Source of the DNA: Craspedostauros australis
Lineage: Eukaryota; Bacillariophyta; Bacillariophyceae; Mastogloiales; Achnanthaceae
Length of the DNA: 64,000 nucleotides
Assembly (NCBI GenBank): GCA_026770025.1
Contig: JAMXDE010000003.1
Coordinates: 1,240,001 to 1,304,000 of the forward strand
Direction of reading: 5' to 3'
In this document: in pieces, positions 19,293 through 30,670 of the stretch
Numbering within the stretch: the first letter of the stretch is position 1
Layout: every line of letters starts with the position of its first letter
Program-made: the position numbers and the translations under genes
Notes under the pieces: generated by a model
Told to the model about the DNA's origin: nothing
The model's input: only the letters and a program-made list of their open reading frames with translations
Database searches by the model: none

Positions 19293-22200
19293 CCCCCATG
19301 CTTGTGGTAGCTAGTGGAACCAATTCACTCTTTCATACAGAGAAGACTGGGATCACCACACTCCACTGGCGGCATTCACCGGCGAACGTAGAATGATGGA
19401 ATACATCCCATGAGTAGGTCCGTATGTCAAAAGAACAGAATCACAGGCATCTGATTGTTGCACAGATCTGAAGCATTGGGGTTGGATGACACATCAGCGA
19501 TGAGGATGAGATATCTGCCCACCCAATCGCAGACCGCAAATGTGTGTATATCAATATGCCTGGAGTTCCTCGGCAGTTGGTTGGCGTTTGCCATCATTCT
19601 AGCGCCTTGGTTGTCCTTGTAGATAAGTATGGCATGCTGTTGGCACATGCTGATCTTGTCCAGGATGGACCGAAACCAGAGCACCATCTTGCCATTGTTG
19701 CTGGTGACATTGAACTTGGCTTTAGAGGTATTGAGAGAAATGGTGGGTTGGACGTGGGCTTTCCACGCGACAGCAGGGCCGCCAAGAAGCAACGCAATGC
19801 TGCTGGTGGATTTACGACACCTTGTATCAGCACCCCAATTGGCGTCCATGTATACATGTAGCAAAGTTGCCTGGATGGTGGCCTGGTCCATTGGGCTGTG
19901 GCGCTTGTTGTTGGCAGGCAAGAGGTGTTTCAGTGCTGGCACATCTGCAAGCTGCGGAGCAGGAGACTGTCACCAGTAGGTGATCCCATAGTCCCTGGTG
20001 GATGCAACATACCTGAAGAGGTATTTGACGGCTTTGTAGTGTACACGTGCAGGGTTCATCAAGACTTGGCTCAGCTTCACCACAGGGAAGGAGATGTCAG
20101 GGCAACAGGAAACCATGGCCCAGATGAGCTTGCCAATGGCTCAGTGGTAGCTGAAGGACTTGGATTGCAGACCATGATGCTTGGCTTCCATGTTGGGTAA
20201 GACTGCCTGATCCAATTGCCACACACATCCATTGTCTGCGCGCATGGGTAGGCGTTGTGTAGACTTCAATCAATGCCAATCGTGTCACCAGAGCACCTTG
20301 TCGATGTATGTGGAGCAGTGCTTATTCACATGTCGTCAGGCCTGAGTGAGATCCAGTCCGTTGTAGTGTGCAAACAGACCGTACCAAGTGATGGGATGGT
20401 TCAGCTGAGCATCAAGCATGTCACAGAACTCCTCATAAAAGGTCTCATCCTTGGTTGCCACCGCAAAGTTTTCCACCTGCCAGGGCTTGTATGCATTGTG
20501 GGCGTGAAGGTTTCCAATGTGCAAACATGGTGCTTGAGTTGTTGTGTGAACCCCATGTCCTTGAGTAGCTGATTGGTATGTGGACTCTGCTGTAGCGGTG
20601 CTTCAGGATGCTCTGTAGATTCTTGAGAAAAGCACAACCATGTGTTGACCCAGAGCAACGTCATGATTGTGCTTCCACTAGCTGTGGAACTGATCATCGA
20701 TTTGCATGTAGTGATGTTGTGCACTGGCAGGTGCTTTGGCGACTGCATTCGCGATGTCAGCTCTGTACATGAGCAGTCCTTGCACTTTAACGATGGCCAC
20801 CAAGATGCGGAACTCCATGAGGTCGGGAGTAGCAGCATATGTGTGACCAAAGATGTGCACATTGCCACCCCAGGTGGATCCATCACAAATGGCACAAGCT
20901 TTTTACAGTTGCTCTCTTGCGTCTATACGACGTAGAACCAAGCCCAGTTGAAGACCGTTGCGCCTGGTAGTGCCTCGATGAGCTCGTGGAACATGCCTTG
21001 GTGATGGCATTGCTCCATATTCTTGAGTTTGACTTATTGCTCCTCATCTCAATCATCGCGCTGGAGCAGTTTGCGCCAGGTGAGCTTTGGAGCAGCCTCC
21101 ACTTGACATGCAGTTGGTGAGATGTGATCGAGGATGGAGCCAATATGCCCAAGTTGGTCAAAGTACATTTGTGGAACACCGTGCTGTGTGAGGGAGTTTC
21201 GAACATTGTCGAATGCAGAGACCGCGTCGCTCGCATCCAGTACAGCCTGGGTGAGATCCGGCAGCGAGCAGATATCATGGTTGCCGATGGCCAGCAAGTA
21301 GGCGCTCTTGAGCCAGGATCTCCACCGCAGAATGCGCGCTGCAGTCGAGCTTGGCTTGCATTGTGTGGGATGCAGACACCCTCAGAGCTCATCAGGCACA
21401 AATTCCAACCCTGCAGTTGGAATGCTGTCAGAGAGGTGGATGTGCTCATGGAATACCCTTTGGTAGGGATCCACAGTCATGCGCATGATGTAGGCACTGT
21501 CAACACCGTCAACAGAGCATGCTGCTGCAGCTGCATGGAGCATGTCATTGTCATGTGTACTGTAGTTGGCGCACTTGATACGAAGGCATACGACCATCCA
21601 TCTTGGCTTTCTCAGCACCTTAACCATGTATGCCATTGCCATTGTGAGACAGTTGGAACCCAAGGTTGAGCAGAAGTTGTGGTCCTGGTGGACATTCATG
21701 GACAGAGAAGTGGGCCTCATCGAAGATCAGGTTGCCAGTGGTCTTGATATGCCCCGGATCCAAGTTGAAATATTCTTGGAGCGAGGGTGTGGCAGTATGA
21801 CCAACAAAGATGCCGTTGTAGGTGTGGATGTCCAGCTTTGCGGCGGGATGGCCAGGCTTGCACACAACCACTCTGGAACCAAGACTTGCAGGTGGCTCAG
21901 GTTGGGCTTTATGCCATGCGGAAGCTGGTATGGAGTGGTGTTGATGATGGAGTGCCAAAGCTTATTCTTGACATACACTGCATGTGCAAGGGCATGAACC
22001 TGGAACTTGGGATGCAGGCCTGAGGAGTACATCAGTGATCTGGCCATCACACCAAAGGTGCGGTTGATTCCCTCGACGTTGCCACTCATCCAAGCGCATC
22101 TGGCCCCAGTAGGTTCCAGAGTGTATCCCGCAGACCGGACGACCTCCTGGAAGGCACTCGATCATGCAAGTTCGCCACCAGTGTTGACCCTCACCGCCTT

Positions 22201-25136
22201 GCAACCATCCTTGCAACCAAACTCACGAAGCAGGTTGGCAAACATGTCCACAGGTGGGATATGGTCTTGGTAGGGGAACACCTAAGTGTACCGAGTGCAC
22301 GCATCAATGACAAGAAAGTACGAGTGTACCCTTCAAGAGGCTGCACCACCTGTTCGACTTGGCAGAGTTGCGCGACGACTCCTGTCCGTACTGAGGATCG
22401 GACGACCACATGAAACCGTAGTCAGCATGGAATCTTGCGCCAGTGGAGGGAACAGGGCTGCCATCTTGAGGTCCTTGAGGATCTGTCTGACACTGGGCTT
22501 GGCTGCATGTAGCACAATGCCGCATTGGATGTGCACAGTGGCGAGGAGGCCTGGAATACCAGAACAGTGCATATGGAGCCACTTCATGTGCGACATACCA
22601 GCGCAGCCCAGGCACATATGCCAGAGCTCCGCGTTGAGTGCAGGCGGTGCATGCTGGACAGCGAACACAGCCAGCTTGACATCACCATCGGTATTGAAGA
22701 AGTAGAGTCCATTGCGACGACGCATGGGCGCATCAATGGAACAGCTGCGGCCATGGAAGGAGAGAACAGCCCCTGATGGACCGTCATGGAGCACATAGCA
22801 CACAAAGTCATTGTCCTGCTGGCGAACAATGGCCTGCAACAAGACAACATCTCAACCAGATCAGGGCAGAGCATTGTGTTGGCCTAAATCACTCCACCAC
22901 ACAAGCTGGGAATGGTGAGAGTGCTTTCTCTCTAGCATAGCATACAGGTCGCACTGGCATTGGCTGCAGCCAGTGGGACAACATTGGTGTACCACTGATA
23001 GTCTTGGAGGATAGACCAGTCAGGCACAGCACTGACATTTGCGCAAGGATAGAATTCCCCCACATTGTCTATAGGGTTCCATGCATGCACCGTACTTCCA
23101 GAAGATGGGGCAAGTGAACAGCGCAAGTGTGGGCAACTACGAAGGTGGCCAGCTTCGACAGAGTGATCTCTGGAGGGACAGACTGTGTGAGCGAGGGCAC
23201 TTCATCACGTGGATGTCTTGCCCATGTCCTGCTAGTGCTTGGCGATAAAATATGCCGTTCGTCAAGGATTGCACCCAATCCTCACCAGCAGACCAAAATT
23301 GTGTTTGAGGGCATCCTGAATCGCATCAGACAAGATGAGATCAGAGAAGTCACTGTCACCATGGTTCCTGAAGCGCTGTAGAGCATGAGCAGTTGCCTTT
23401 GATCTGTTGCAACCAAAGTGGGTGCAATAGCTTTTGTGAATCTTGTTGGCCTCATCAGGATGCTCTTGCACAAAGTGCATGAGATGGGCGGTGCGCCCAA
23501 AGGCTTTGCACATACATGCCTTGTATCCCATGTAGCAGCATGCTTCGCAGAAGGCATCCAGATTTGGCTTGTAGAAGGTATTGTGCCGCCTGCGCAGCCA
23601 ACTGTTGTCCTGTCGGTCACCTCGTCCGCCACAACTACTGTGGGTTTGAGTGCAGTGGGCCTTGAGTGAAACAGCACTGCCAGGGGGATCTACAATTCTT
23701 GGGCAAGCTGCTCGACATGCAGATTGAAAGGCAGTGCATTGGGCGATGTCACAGTGCGCAGCATGGTGTGGTAATGCTCCAGAATGTACCCGTGCTCACG
23801 CAGATCCTCGAGAGAGATAGGACTCAGGTTGAGGTTGGAGACAGAGCGGTGGAAAACGAGTCCCTTAATGTGCAGGAAGCCAAGCAGCTTCATAGCAAAA
23901 CTCAACAGAGCCTTCAAAGGCCAGCTGAGAGTTCACATGCTGCTGCACAGTGTTGAAAGCGTTGGTGAGCACTTTGTGGAGGAGCATGTATGCAGAGAGC
24001 TGGTGTTGTAGGACATCAAAAACTGCTAGCATACTTGAGTCGGATAGTGGGATGGTCAGGATTGATGATTCCCTTGCCCTGGAGCTTGTCTAACAGCTTG
24101 CAGCTCGTGGAGAAGACACAAGAGCCATGGACCTTCCTGGGAATCACTGCTGTGCTGGGGTACAACAAATCCAATGAGCAAAAGAGGACATCCACCAATA
24201 CCACAGCAGCATGGAGCTGCGCGTACCACAAGAAGACTTGGTCGAGTGTATCATCCGCAAGCTTGATCTGCTGTCAATCCTGCGCCTGCGATGCACCAAA
24301 ACAGAGCAAATCGAGGGCATCACCAATGGTGTAGCAATTGTGCCGACAGAGGGCAGGGGTGGAGTTTGTCACTGTGTAGGAAACACCAGACCCAGCAATG
24401 TAGCTGAACTCAAATGGATCTTGGGAAGGAATGGTGTCCTCGACAGGGACAGAAAATACTGTCCTTGTGGAGAAAGCACAGGGGGCATGGCATCGGTGTG
24501 TTTGGCACAGCCACTGTTGGCAGCCTCATCAACAGGGGCGTCATCATTGGCAGGAGCCTTGGAAACCTGGCATCACTGTCAGCGGTGGTGTCAACAGCAT
24601 CAAACATGGGAACTGATGATGGTGCAGTGCGCATTGATGGAGTGATGTTGTAGACATGCAGGACAGTGATGGAGTGGCGCAGAAAATCGCGGAACTCGCA
24701 GGCCTGGAGGTTGGTGACCCAATCGTCATTGTCGATGTTGTCTGCACAAGTGCAAAACCACAATCAAACTTTCCACATGCCATGGATGTGGACAAGACTG
24801 CCACCCCAATGCACCATTTGGGCATGGAAGAAGGCATCATCACCATTGAGCAAATTGTAGAATTCATGGTTGGTGGTGGTCTTGTTATCGTCCCACATGA
24901 GGGGAAACCATGTCCAACTGAGCTGCTCAGAGATGAGGCAGGCATCAACAAGAGCATGGCACTCCATGCTATTGTTGTTGGCAGCCATGATGAAAGGAAG
25001 AAGGAAGCAAGAACAGAGAGTGGGGCAAAGAGGTTGAGAGAAGATACTGTGAATGCAACAGAATGTGACATCCCGGAGCACTTAGGAAGAGAGGAAGAAA
25101 GGAAAGACTCGTGTGAAGCATGAAAAGGCCATCACC

Positions 25137-25273
25137 TGTCAATATTGTGTGAGTGTGGTGTGTATGATTTGGTACTATTGGCGGATTTAGAGTATCGAAG
25201 ATGTGATGATCTCTGTGGCAGCCGGTGTGCCTCCATCAGCGTCTGTCATCATACGGAAGTACGCCTGCCAACA
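25137..25273 (-). repeat. Putative 5' LTR of the copia fossil, about 137 bp
   Basis: Partner of 19152-19292, bounded TGTCAA...CAACA on the plus strand. Short LTRs are within the range of copia elements. The exact ends are uncertain because the pair has diverged. Confidence 0.6.
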
Positions 25274-25694
25274 AGCGAGTTTGCAAAAGTTGAACACAAC
25301 AAATTCAGCTAAAAATACGCAAAATACGCTAACTTCGACCAATTCACACTGTCAGAATCTGCATTTTGGCATACTTCTGCCGCCTACATCATCCAAAACA
25401 AGAAAAATTAACAATTATGCACGCTTTCGAACGCCTGATGTGACGTCACGATACAGAATTGCGGGAAGACATCCACGAACAGAAGGGAGGGACGGAACGC
25501 ATCGATGATAAAACCTGTCGTAGTGACACACAGGATGGTATCGCATTCTGCTGTCGTGGTACCTGGCACCGACAGAGACGAGAGACAACCACACGAGTTT
25601 TGAAGGAAGGAAGAGTCACTAAAAACAGGCAATTTGGTTACCGCTCCCCCCACTTTTGATGACGTCGTTGGTGTCTCAACACATGTCGCAAAAA

Positions 25695-25735
25695 AGATAA
25701 GTTGCAATCATTTCGGAACGGAGGAATATAATATT
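25695..25735 (-). repeat. Right terminal inverted repeat, 41 bp
   Basis: Exact reverse complement of 18213-18253, in the 3' flank of the methyltransferase gene. Confidence 0.9.
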
Positions 25736-25816
25736 ACGAGCTACACCATCGCGTTGATCCTCTTCTTCTTCTTTCGGTGCGACCTATACGAGCTATTATA
25801 CAATACTCTCCGGAGT

Positions 25817-26452
25817 TCATTCTGCTCCCTCCTTCTTGCCAATGAATTGCACGACCGCAGCTTTTCCGGTGTGATAGGTTCCCTCCACCACCTCTCGGAC
25901 GATCTCTTCATTCTTTTCTGTCACCAGCGCACTGCCAAATGCCTTCGACAGTATGTCCGAGCTGTACATCATCTCGGGTCCCGGCGGACCGCCCGTCTTG
26001 AATTCCAGCTGCTTGGGCGTGTAGCACTCCAGAATGAATCGGCCGCCAGGTTTCAACGACGCGGGGATGGCCTCGAGCACTTTGGTGCGGATCGGCGCAG
26101 GCAGATGGCAGGAGATGCCAACGATGCAGTCCCACTTCTGCGTGCCGAGATCGTACTGCGCCAGATCGGCCACGATGGTCTCGATCGTGACGCATTCGTC
26201 TTTCGCCAGTCGCTGCGCCTTGTCCATGCCGACCTTGGAGAAATCCACCGAAACGACCTGGTATCCCTGCTTCGCCATGAAGACACCGTTGCGGCCTTCC
26301 CCGTCCGCCAGAAGCAGGCATCGCTTGCCGGCACCGGTTAACTTCATGGACTCAACCGTCTGAGCCAAGAAGTCATTCGGCTGCTTGCCGTACGCGAAGT
26401 CGTCGCCGACGGCCTCCTTGCCGTATCTCTCATCCCAAAAGTTGCCCTTCAT
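25817..26452 (-). CDS. Class I SAM-dependent methyltransferase, TehB/thiopurine-methyltransferase-like
   Basis: Single exon, 211 residues, compact and without targeting peptide, so probably cytosolic. It begins FWDERYG, the usual opening of small bacterial-type methyltransferases. Motif I is LLLADGEGRNGVFMAKQGY (about 46-64), with an acidic Asp70 ending strand beta-2 in VVSVDFS; motif II includes IVADLAQYDL; WDCIVGISCHLP is motif IV (about 107-118); LKPGGRFILECYTP (about 133-146) is the typical beta-5 motif. Motif I has Ala-Asp-Gly-Glu-Gly in place of the common Asp-x-Gly-x-Gly, as in several TehB/TPMT-like bacterial homologues. The acceptor substrate is not identifiable; xenobiotic, metalloid or sulfur acceptors are typical. 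A bacterial origin by transfer is possible but not shown. Its 3' end is close to the TIR element. Confidence 0.85.
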   Translation of the reverse strand: MKGNFWDERYGKEAVGDDFAYGKQPNDFLAQTVESMKLTGAGKRCLLLADGEGRNGVFMAKQGYQVVSVDFSKVGMDKAQRLAKDECVTIETIVADLAQYDLGTQKWDCIVGISCHLPAPIRTKVLEAIPASLKPGGRFILECYTPKQLEFKTGGPPGPEMMYSSDILSKAFGSALVTEKNEEIVREVVEGTYHTGKAAVVQFIGKKEGAE

Positions 26453-27667
26453 CGTGCCCTCTCTTGTGTCTGGTCTTGTCTTCTCTTCTTGCCTGTTGTG
26501 CTGTGGGGATTGAACTCCTTTGCTTTATGACTTGCTCTACTCCTCTATGCCCGACTTGCTATACTCGTGCGCAAGTAATGAGAGTGTGGTCACTTCCTCG
26601 ATTGATTGCAACGTTTCGTTGATGCGCGGATTGCTGCAGATGCTCCTCCTCATTACTGTATCTGTTCTTGTTCTTGTTCCTGTTGTTGTGTTTGGTGATG
26701 TCCAAAGATGCGAGTTTGACAAACGCGAACCATCGAACCTTCTTTGATCCTCCTGGATGTTCGAGGAATATCGAATGAAATCTGTGCACGCAAGCCGCTC
26801 TTCATGACGTTAACGAAGTCGTTACACACGCCGAACGGGTGTCTCTTCAAGTTGGCCATCCATCACTATCGACAATCGTCAAAACTGCCTGGAAAAAGCG
26901 TCAAAATGGAAAGAAATGAGGATATCGCTGCGATCGTCACCGCTGTTGGTACTGGAGACCACTGTGCGGCAAAGCGTATACCCCATGGCATTATCGTATC
27001 CACTCGACTTGCGTCCATCGATGCGGCCCAGTGCTTCGTTTGGGGGTGAAGTTCCAGGCTGTTCTATCCTGACGAGCAGGCGAGAGAGAGAGAGAACGTA
27101 TAACGGGGCTGTAAACTCTGCAAGCTGCTTGCCACATGCGCTGGTATGCTGCGCTCCTCATCGACATGCATACTCGTGCATGCAATACTTGCGCCGCTGT
27201 CATCTCAAGTGTTGCATGCCGAATCAATGCCCAAGATCGTGGGCCATCGATGCCTTGCTCCTCCGTACCGCTCCGGCCATCGCAGTGCGTTCAACTCATC
27301 CTGATGCCAGCAACGACATCGAACGCACCAAGAGATGATCGCGACAAGACATTGCTATTCGATGTGTGTGTGTGTGCGCGCGCGTGTGTGTGGTGCTAAA
27401 TACAGTGGAGTATGTTATCACAGCTTAGGGGACTCCATGCTGAGAGAGCAGCGAAGTGCCATTGTGGAACACCCTTGGGACGGTCATCATCCCAAAGCCC
27501 CAGACTCTCCTGCTTCTCTGCCCTGCGTCTAATTGATGTCATTTTCTTCTTTGCCTTTTGCGTGTTTTAACTTTCGCTTTGCTTTGTACTATCGCTGTTT
27601 GTGTTGTGCTGTGTTGTGAACCATGATTGGATTGTGCTATGTCGCATCGCATCGTTGGTGATGATAC
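26453..27667. other. Intergenic stretch, no supported gene
   Basis: About 1.2 kb between two minus-strand genes. It contains CTTGTTC-type reiterations (about 26660-26685), a GA run (about 27081-27092) and a mixed GT/GC run at 27362-27392. No frame with a recognisable domain. Confidence 0.5.
27362..27392. repeat. (TG)n(CG)n(TG)n alternating purine-pyrimidine run
   Basis: About 31 bases of TG, then CG, then TG dinucleotides. Such sequences can adopt Z-form DNA; any function is speculative. Confidence 0.85.
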
Positions 27668-28672
27668 TCAGTTCGCCAACCGCCCGCGCAGTTCTGCCCA
27701 CGCGCCTTTGACGTCGTCCATGTAATCCTCAATGACGATCTCATCGTAGAGGCCGCGCGCCCGTGCCCCCTGCCGGCAATCCAACGTGGATTCCATGCAG
27801 GCCATGGCGATGAACTCCGGATCATGAAATCCCTCCTCGCGTTGCAGATCCTGCTCGTTGAGCACGGCCGCGCGCGTTTGCACCTTGTTGCGGCTGCGCT
27901 GTCGTGCGCCGGCCTTTGTGCGCGCTTCCAAGCCGCGGGCGCAGAGGGGGAAGGCGAAGGGGAGGTCCGCGGCCGTCGGCGTTGTTGCGTCTGCCTGATT
28001 GATGGCATGCAGCATGGTGCGCGGATTGCGACCGGCCGCGGGGTTGTTGTTGTTGTTGGGCGTGGGATGCATGGTGCGTTCACATATCCGCTGTCCCGTC
28101 ATCATCTTCTGCACGGTGTACTTGATCTCCTGCTTCATGCAGCGATACTCGTGTTCAGCGTACCACAGCAGATCGATCTCGCCTGCTTCAAAGTCGTCCA
28201 AGTGGCGGATCTCGCGGAACCGCACGGACGGTGCGAAATGGATCTTGCGGCTTTTCTTCTTCTGTTCTATCGTGGGTGAGGACGCCAGCTTCTCGCACAC
28301 CACCGCTATCGTCGACGGCGTCACGGTGTGATTGGACGGTGCCTTCTTGGCTGCCCTCTTGTGGCTGCTCTCGCTGGCGCAGCTGCTGTCGCTGCCGTCC
28401 AAATCGAGCGGGGATCGCGGCGAGGCATTGCCGTCGTACTCTGGCAACGGTGGCAGCAGCGGCGACTCCAACGGTGCATCGCACGACGGGGTGAGCGTCG
28501 CTATCGACGCCGAAGTCGACGTTGACACTGCAGTTGATGCTTCTGTGCTATCCACATTGCTTCCGGCGTCAGCCATTGCGGAGGCCGCCTCAAGCTCCAT
28601 CATCGGCAGCGACGACAATGACATCTGAGGGACTGTTGGTAAGAGCACGGCTGGTGCGCTGATTGTCGCCAT
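27668..28672 (-). CDS. RGLE-family diatom hypothetical protein, intronless paralogue
   Basis: Single exon, 334 residues from the ATG at 28672. The first 140 residues are Ser/Thr/Ala-rich and probably disordered. The family core follows: IHFAPSVRFREI (144-155) with Val/Ile-x-Phe, LLWYAEHEYRCMKQE (168-182), a long Asn/Pro/Thr-rich insert (about 200-240), CARGLEARTKAG (244-255), then a charged helical region ending AWAELRGRLAN. It shares the motif order of the gene at 15140-16098, notably Trp-Tyr-x(4)-Tyr-x-x-Met-Lys-Gln-Glu, and the family motif Arg-Gly-Leu-Glu-x-Arg-Thr-Lys-x-Gly. Unlike that gene it has no intron at the RGLE codons. Function is unknown; no enzyme motif, signal peptide or membrane segment is seen. 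Confidence 0.8.
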   Translation of the reverse strand: MATISAPAVLLPTVPQMSLSSLPMMELEAASAMADAGSNVDSTEASTAVSTSTSASIATLTPSCDAPLESPLLPPLPEYDGNASPRSPLDLDGSDSSCASESSHKRAAKKAPSNHTVTPSTIAVVCEKLASSPTIEQKKKSRKIHFAPSVRFREIRHLDDFEAGEIDLLWYAEHEYRCMKQEIKYTVQKMMTGQRICERTMHPTPNNNNNPAAGRNPRTMLHAINQADATTPTAADLPFAFPLCARGLEARTKAGARQRSRNKVQTRAAVLNEQDLQREEGFHDPEFIAMACMESTLDCRQGARARGLYDEIVIEDYMDDVKGAWAELRGRLAN

Positions 28673-30097
28673 CGTGGAAAGCAGTGTCTGCTAGTATTGC
28701 TGCTTCTAGTATTGCTGCTGCTGTTGTTGTGATTATGAACACAATGGTTGTGATCAAACCAACGGTATTGGGAAAGTGAGAGCAGACTCTGTGCTTCCCT
28801 CTCACCCAGCAGAAAGGCGACCGACCAAGTTCCGGCTGCGTACTTTGCTGCACCTTCGGTTCGCGGATTTTCCAACTCCTCTGCTCTGCTCTCTGTCCCG
28901 ATTGATGCGATGAAACCGGCCTCCGATTTCTCTGGTTTTCCTTTGTCCGTCAGCGTTCCTTGTTTTTCTTCCGCTCTTCCTTCGCCTCAGCCAATCGTCG
29001 TCGTCTGCCTCTCCCTCTTGTCCAACCAACACCAGAGCCTCCAAGCCTCTCTTGCACACAGGTATAGCAGAAGTATAATGTTCTGCAATACGACCTCCAA
29101 GCCAACAACCCAGCCCAGGACTATGCGATTGCCGATGGAATGCAAAAGGGTCTCCGCACTTTGCAGTCGAGGTGCTTCGTGTTGTATTCGTATTCGTATT
29201 CGTTTTTGTGTTGTTGTGCTTGTGTTTTGTCTTTTCGTTTCTTGTACTCTGCTGTTGTGCCTGAAGACACAAGCAGATACGCCGACAAGCAACGTGGTTT
29301 TGCTTCGTTTCTTGGGCAGGGCACTTTGTGCGGCACTTCGCACGCTCAGTGGCGTATCTTTTTGTCATTTAGCCTCATGTGACGTCATCAAGCGATCACT
29401 CGAGTTGATGTGCATGTGGTACAAGTCGTACTCATTCGAATGGGTCAAATTCAGAACACAAATGACCAGAACAAATGTCAATGCGTCCAAACAAGACGAT
29501 GGACAATCGTGGTGCACATGTCTGGCAAACACGAAAAGTAGCGGGAGAATTCTGCACCAATCGTTGCAGCACAATGCGAGTAAACCAACAGGGCGCTTGT
29601 CGCAGCTGGTGCGTTTGTTCCGCGGGAGGAAGTGGCGCCGCAAGGACAACCTCGTCGCCATTTGCGCACCGTTGCTCCGGTATCGTTGTTGCTGTTGCCG
29701 TGAACCATTGTTGCTCGCAGATGAGCGATGATGGCGCCATTTCGATGCACTTTTTGCGCGTGATGCGTTTTAGCATTTCATCTCGGACAGAACAACACCT
29801 CCCACACAAAGCGCTGCCTACTCCTATCGCGCAAGGGACGATCAACATGACGTGCCAATGCACGATCATGCAAACAAGGTGGAGTTGTGGACAAGATGGC
29901 TCTGATTCAAATTGTAATAGTTGTACTCTGATAATCATTTCTCTTCCGCGCTGTATGGATATGTATGATGTATTGTAGGGTGTGCGGAAGTTGCAATGGT
30001 TGTATGAATCGGTTGCATGGATTGTGTTGATACACGATCATCAACATCTCTCCATCATTGCTGCTCGTTGCTACTTGTTCATTCCATGTATTCTACT
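28673..30097. other. Intergenic stretch, no supported gene
   Basis: About 1.4 kb. Contains TATTCG hexamer reiterations (about 29183-29203). A plus-strand frame of 273 codons (28910-29731) has an ATG but is Cys/Arg/Leu-rich without a domain and overlaps comparable frames on the other strand, so it is not called. Confidence 0.45.
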
Positions 30098-30670
30098 CTA
30101 GTCTTCTTTGTGGATGCGCATTGCCTCCAACGCATCTCGGCGTCCCGTGCGAATGGCTTCTTTCACACATCGTCTCGTCTTGTGCTCGACGAGCTCCGCC
30201 AGCCACTCTGCATGCTTGGCAATGCGATCATCACTCCGCTCCTCGTCGTCAGCTTCCAAGTCCTCCACGTCATCTTCCATCCATCGTCGTTGCTGTTCCG
30301 CAAAGACGATGTTGTACATAGCCTCGCGTCGATCCTCACACCTGCGCCATTCCAATCCGCGCAGGCAACCGTCGCCGTATCGCAGCCGTTCCCGGATGTC
30401 GCGGAACTCGGCACGTGACAGCCACACGGATTCGTGTTCGTCGTCGTCCATGTCGGCGTGGTGCGGGATCTGAATCACCGCGACGCGGAAGTCCCAGTGT
30501 ACTTGTCGTCGGCGTCGGCGTGGCGCGGTGGTGGGATGTTGCGGATATTCGTCGCGTTGGTCAATCTTGCAGTTCGTTGCGGACATGTGGGTTGGCAAGG
30601 AGCTGCAGCGTGTTGGAGAGTGTGATGACGACTTGCGGCATTCGACGATGGGGGAGTGGGGCTTGACCAT
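30098..30670 (-). CDS. RGLE-family diatom hypothetical protein, short paralogue
   Basis: Single exon, 190 residues. After a basic RRRRRQ run come VHWDFRVAVIQI (57-68), VWLSRAEFRDIRE (82-94), CLRGLEWRRCEDRRE (102-116) and a long charged helical region (117-187) with DRIAKHAEWLAELVEHKTRR near the end. This is the motif order of the other two RGLE genes: Val-x-Phe/Trp strand, Trp helix, Cys-x-Arg-Gly-Leu-Glu, C-terminal helices containing a late Ala/Arg-rich segment. It is the most compact copy, lacking the long disordered N-terminus. Function is unknown. A perfect TTGCG repeat lies about 75 bp upstream of the start. Confidence 0.8.
   Translation of the reverse strand: MVKPHSPIVECRKSSSHSPTRCSSLPTHMSATNCKIDQRDEYPQHPTTAPRRRRRQVHWDFRVAVIQIPHHADMDDDEHESVWLSRAEFRDIRERLRYGDGCLRGLEWRRCEDRREAMYNIVFAEQQRRWMEDDVEDLEADDEERSDDRIAKHAEWLAELVEHKTRRCVKEAIRTGRRDALEAMRIHKED

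Larger units (their letters stand above)
19152..25273 (-). mobile_element. Ty1/copia LTR retrotransposon fossil (broken)
   Basis: A minus-strand copia-type element. Order along the coding strand is gag-like region (roughly 23.2-25.1 kb), integrase (about 21.6-22.9 kb, recognisable C-terminal core of the copia kind), reverse transcriptase (about 20.3-21.4 kb) and RNase H (about 19.4-20.0 kb, with the DANWGAD-type start and the SRHIDI-like end of copia RNases H). Integrase before reverse transcriptase identifies Ty1/copia rather than Ty3/gypsy. The coding part is broken many times (of the order of ten or more interruptions). Flanking LTR-like repeats are short and only about 70% alike by eye, indicating an old insertion. 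No target-site duplication was found. It sits inside the TIR-bounded element. Confidence 0.85.
18213..25735. mobile_element. 7.5-kb element bounded by perfect 41-bp terminal inverted repeats, carrying a nested copia fossil
   Basis: The termini 18213-18253 and 25695-25735 are exact reverse complements over 41 bases. The end sequence contains TTCCTCCGTTCCGAAATGAT, close in style to Stowaway/Tc1-mariner ends (CTCCCTCCGTTCC). A TA target duplication is possible, but the flank AATATTATA is itself symmetric, so the exact boundary is uncertain. Most of the interior is an LTR fossil; without it the element would be about 1.4 kb (18213-19151 plus 25274-25735), MITE-like. The left arm has a 165-codon frame (18237-18734) with no recognisable transposase DDE motif, so the element is probably non-autonomous. 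The right TIR ends 82 bp from the stop codon of the methyltransferase gene. Confidence 0.75.

Noticed and set aside
28910-29731. 273-codon plus-strand frame
   Set aside because: Low-complexity Cys/Leu/Arg composition, crosses a hexamer repeat, no domain; probably chance.
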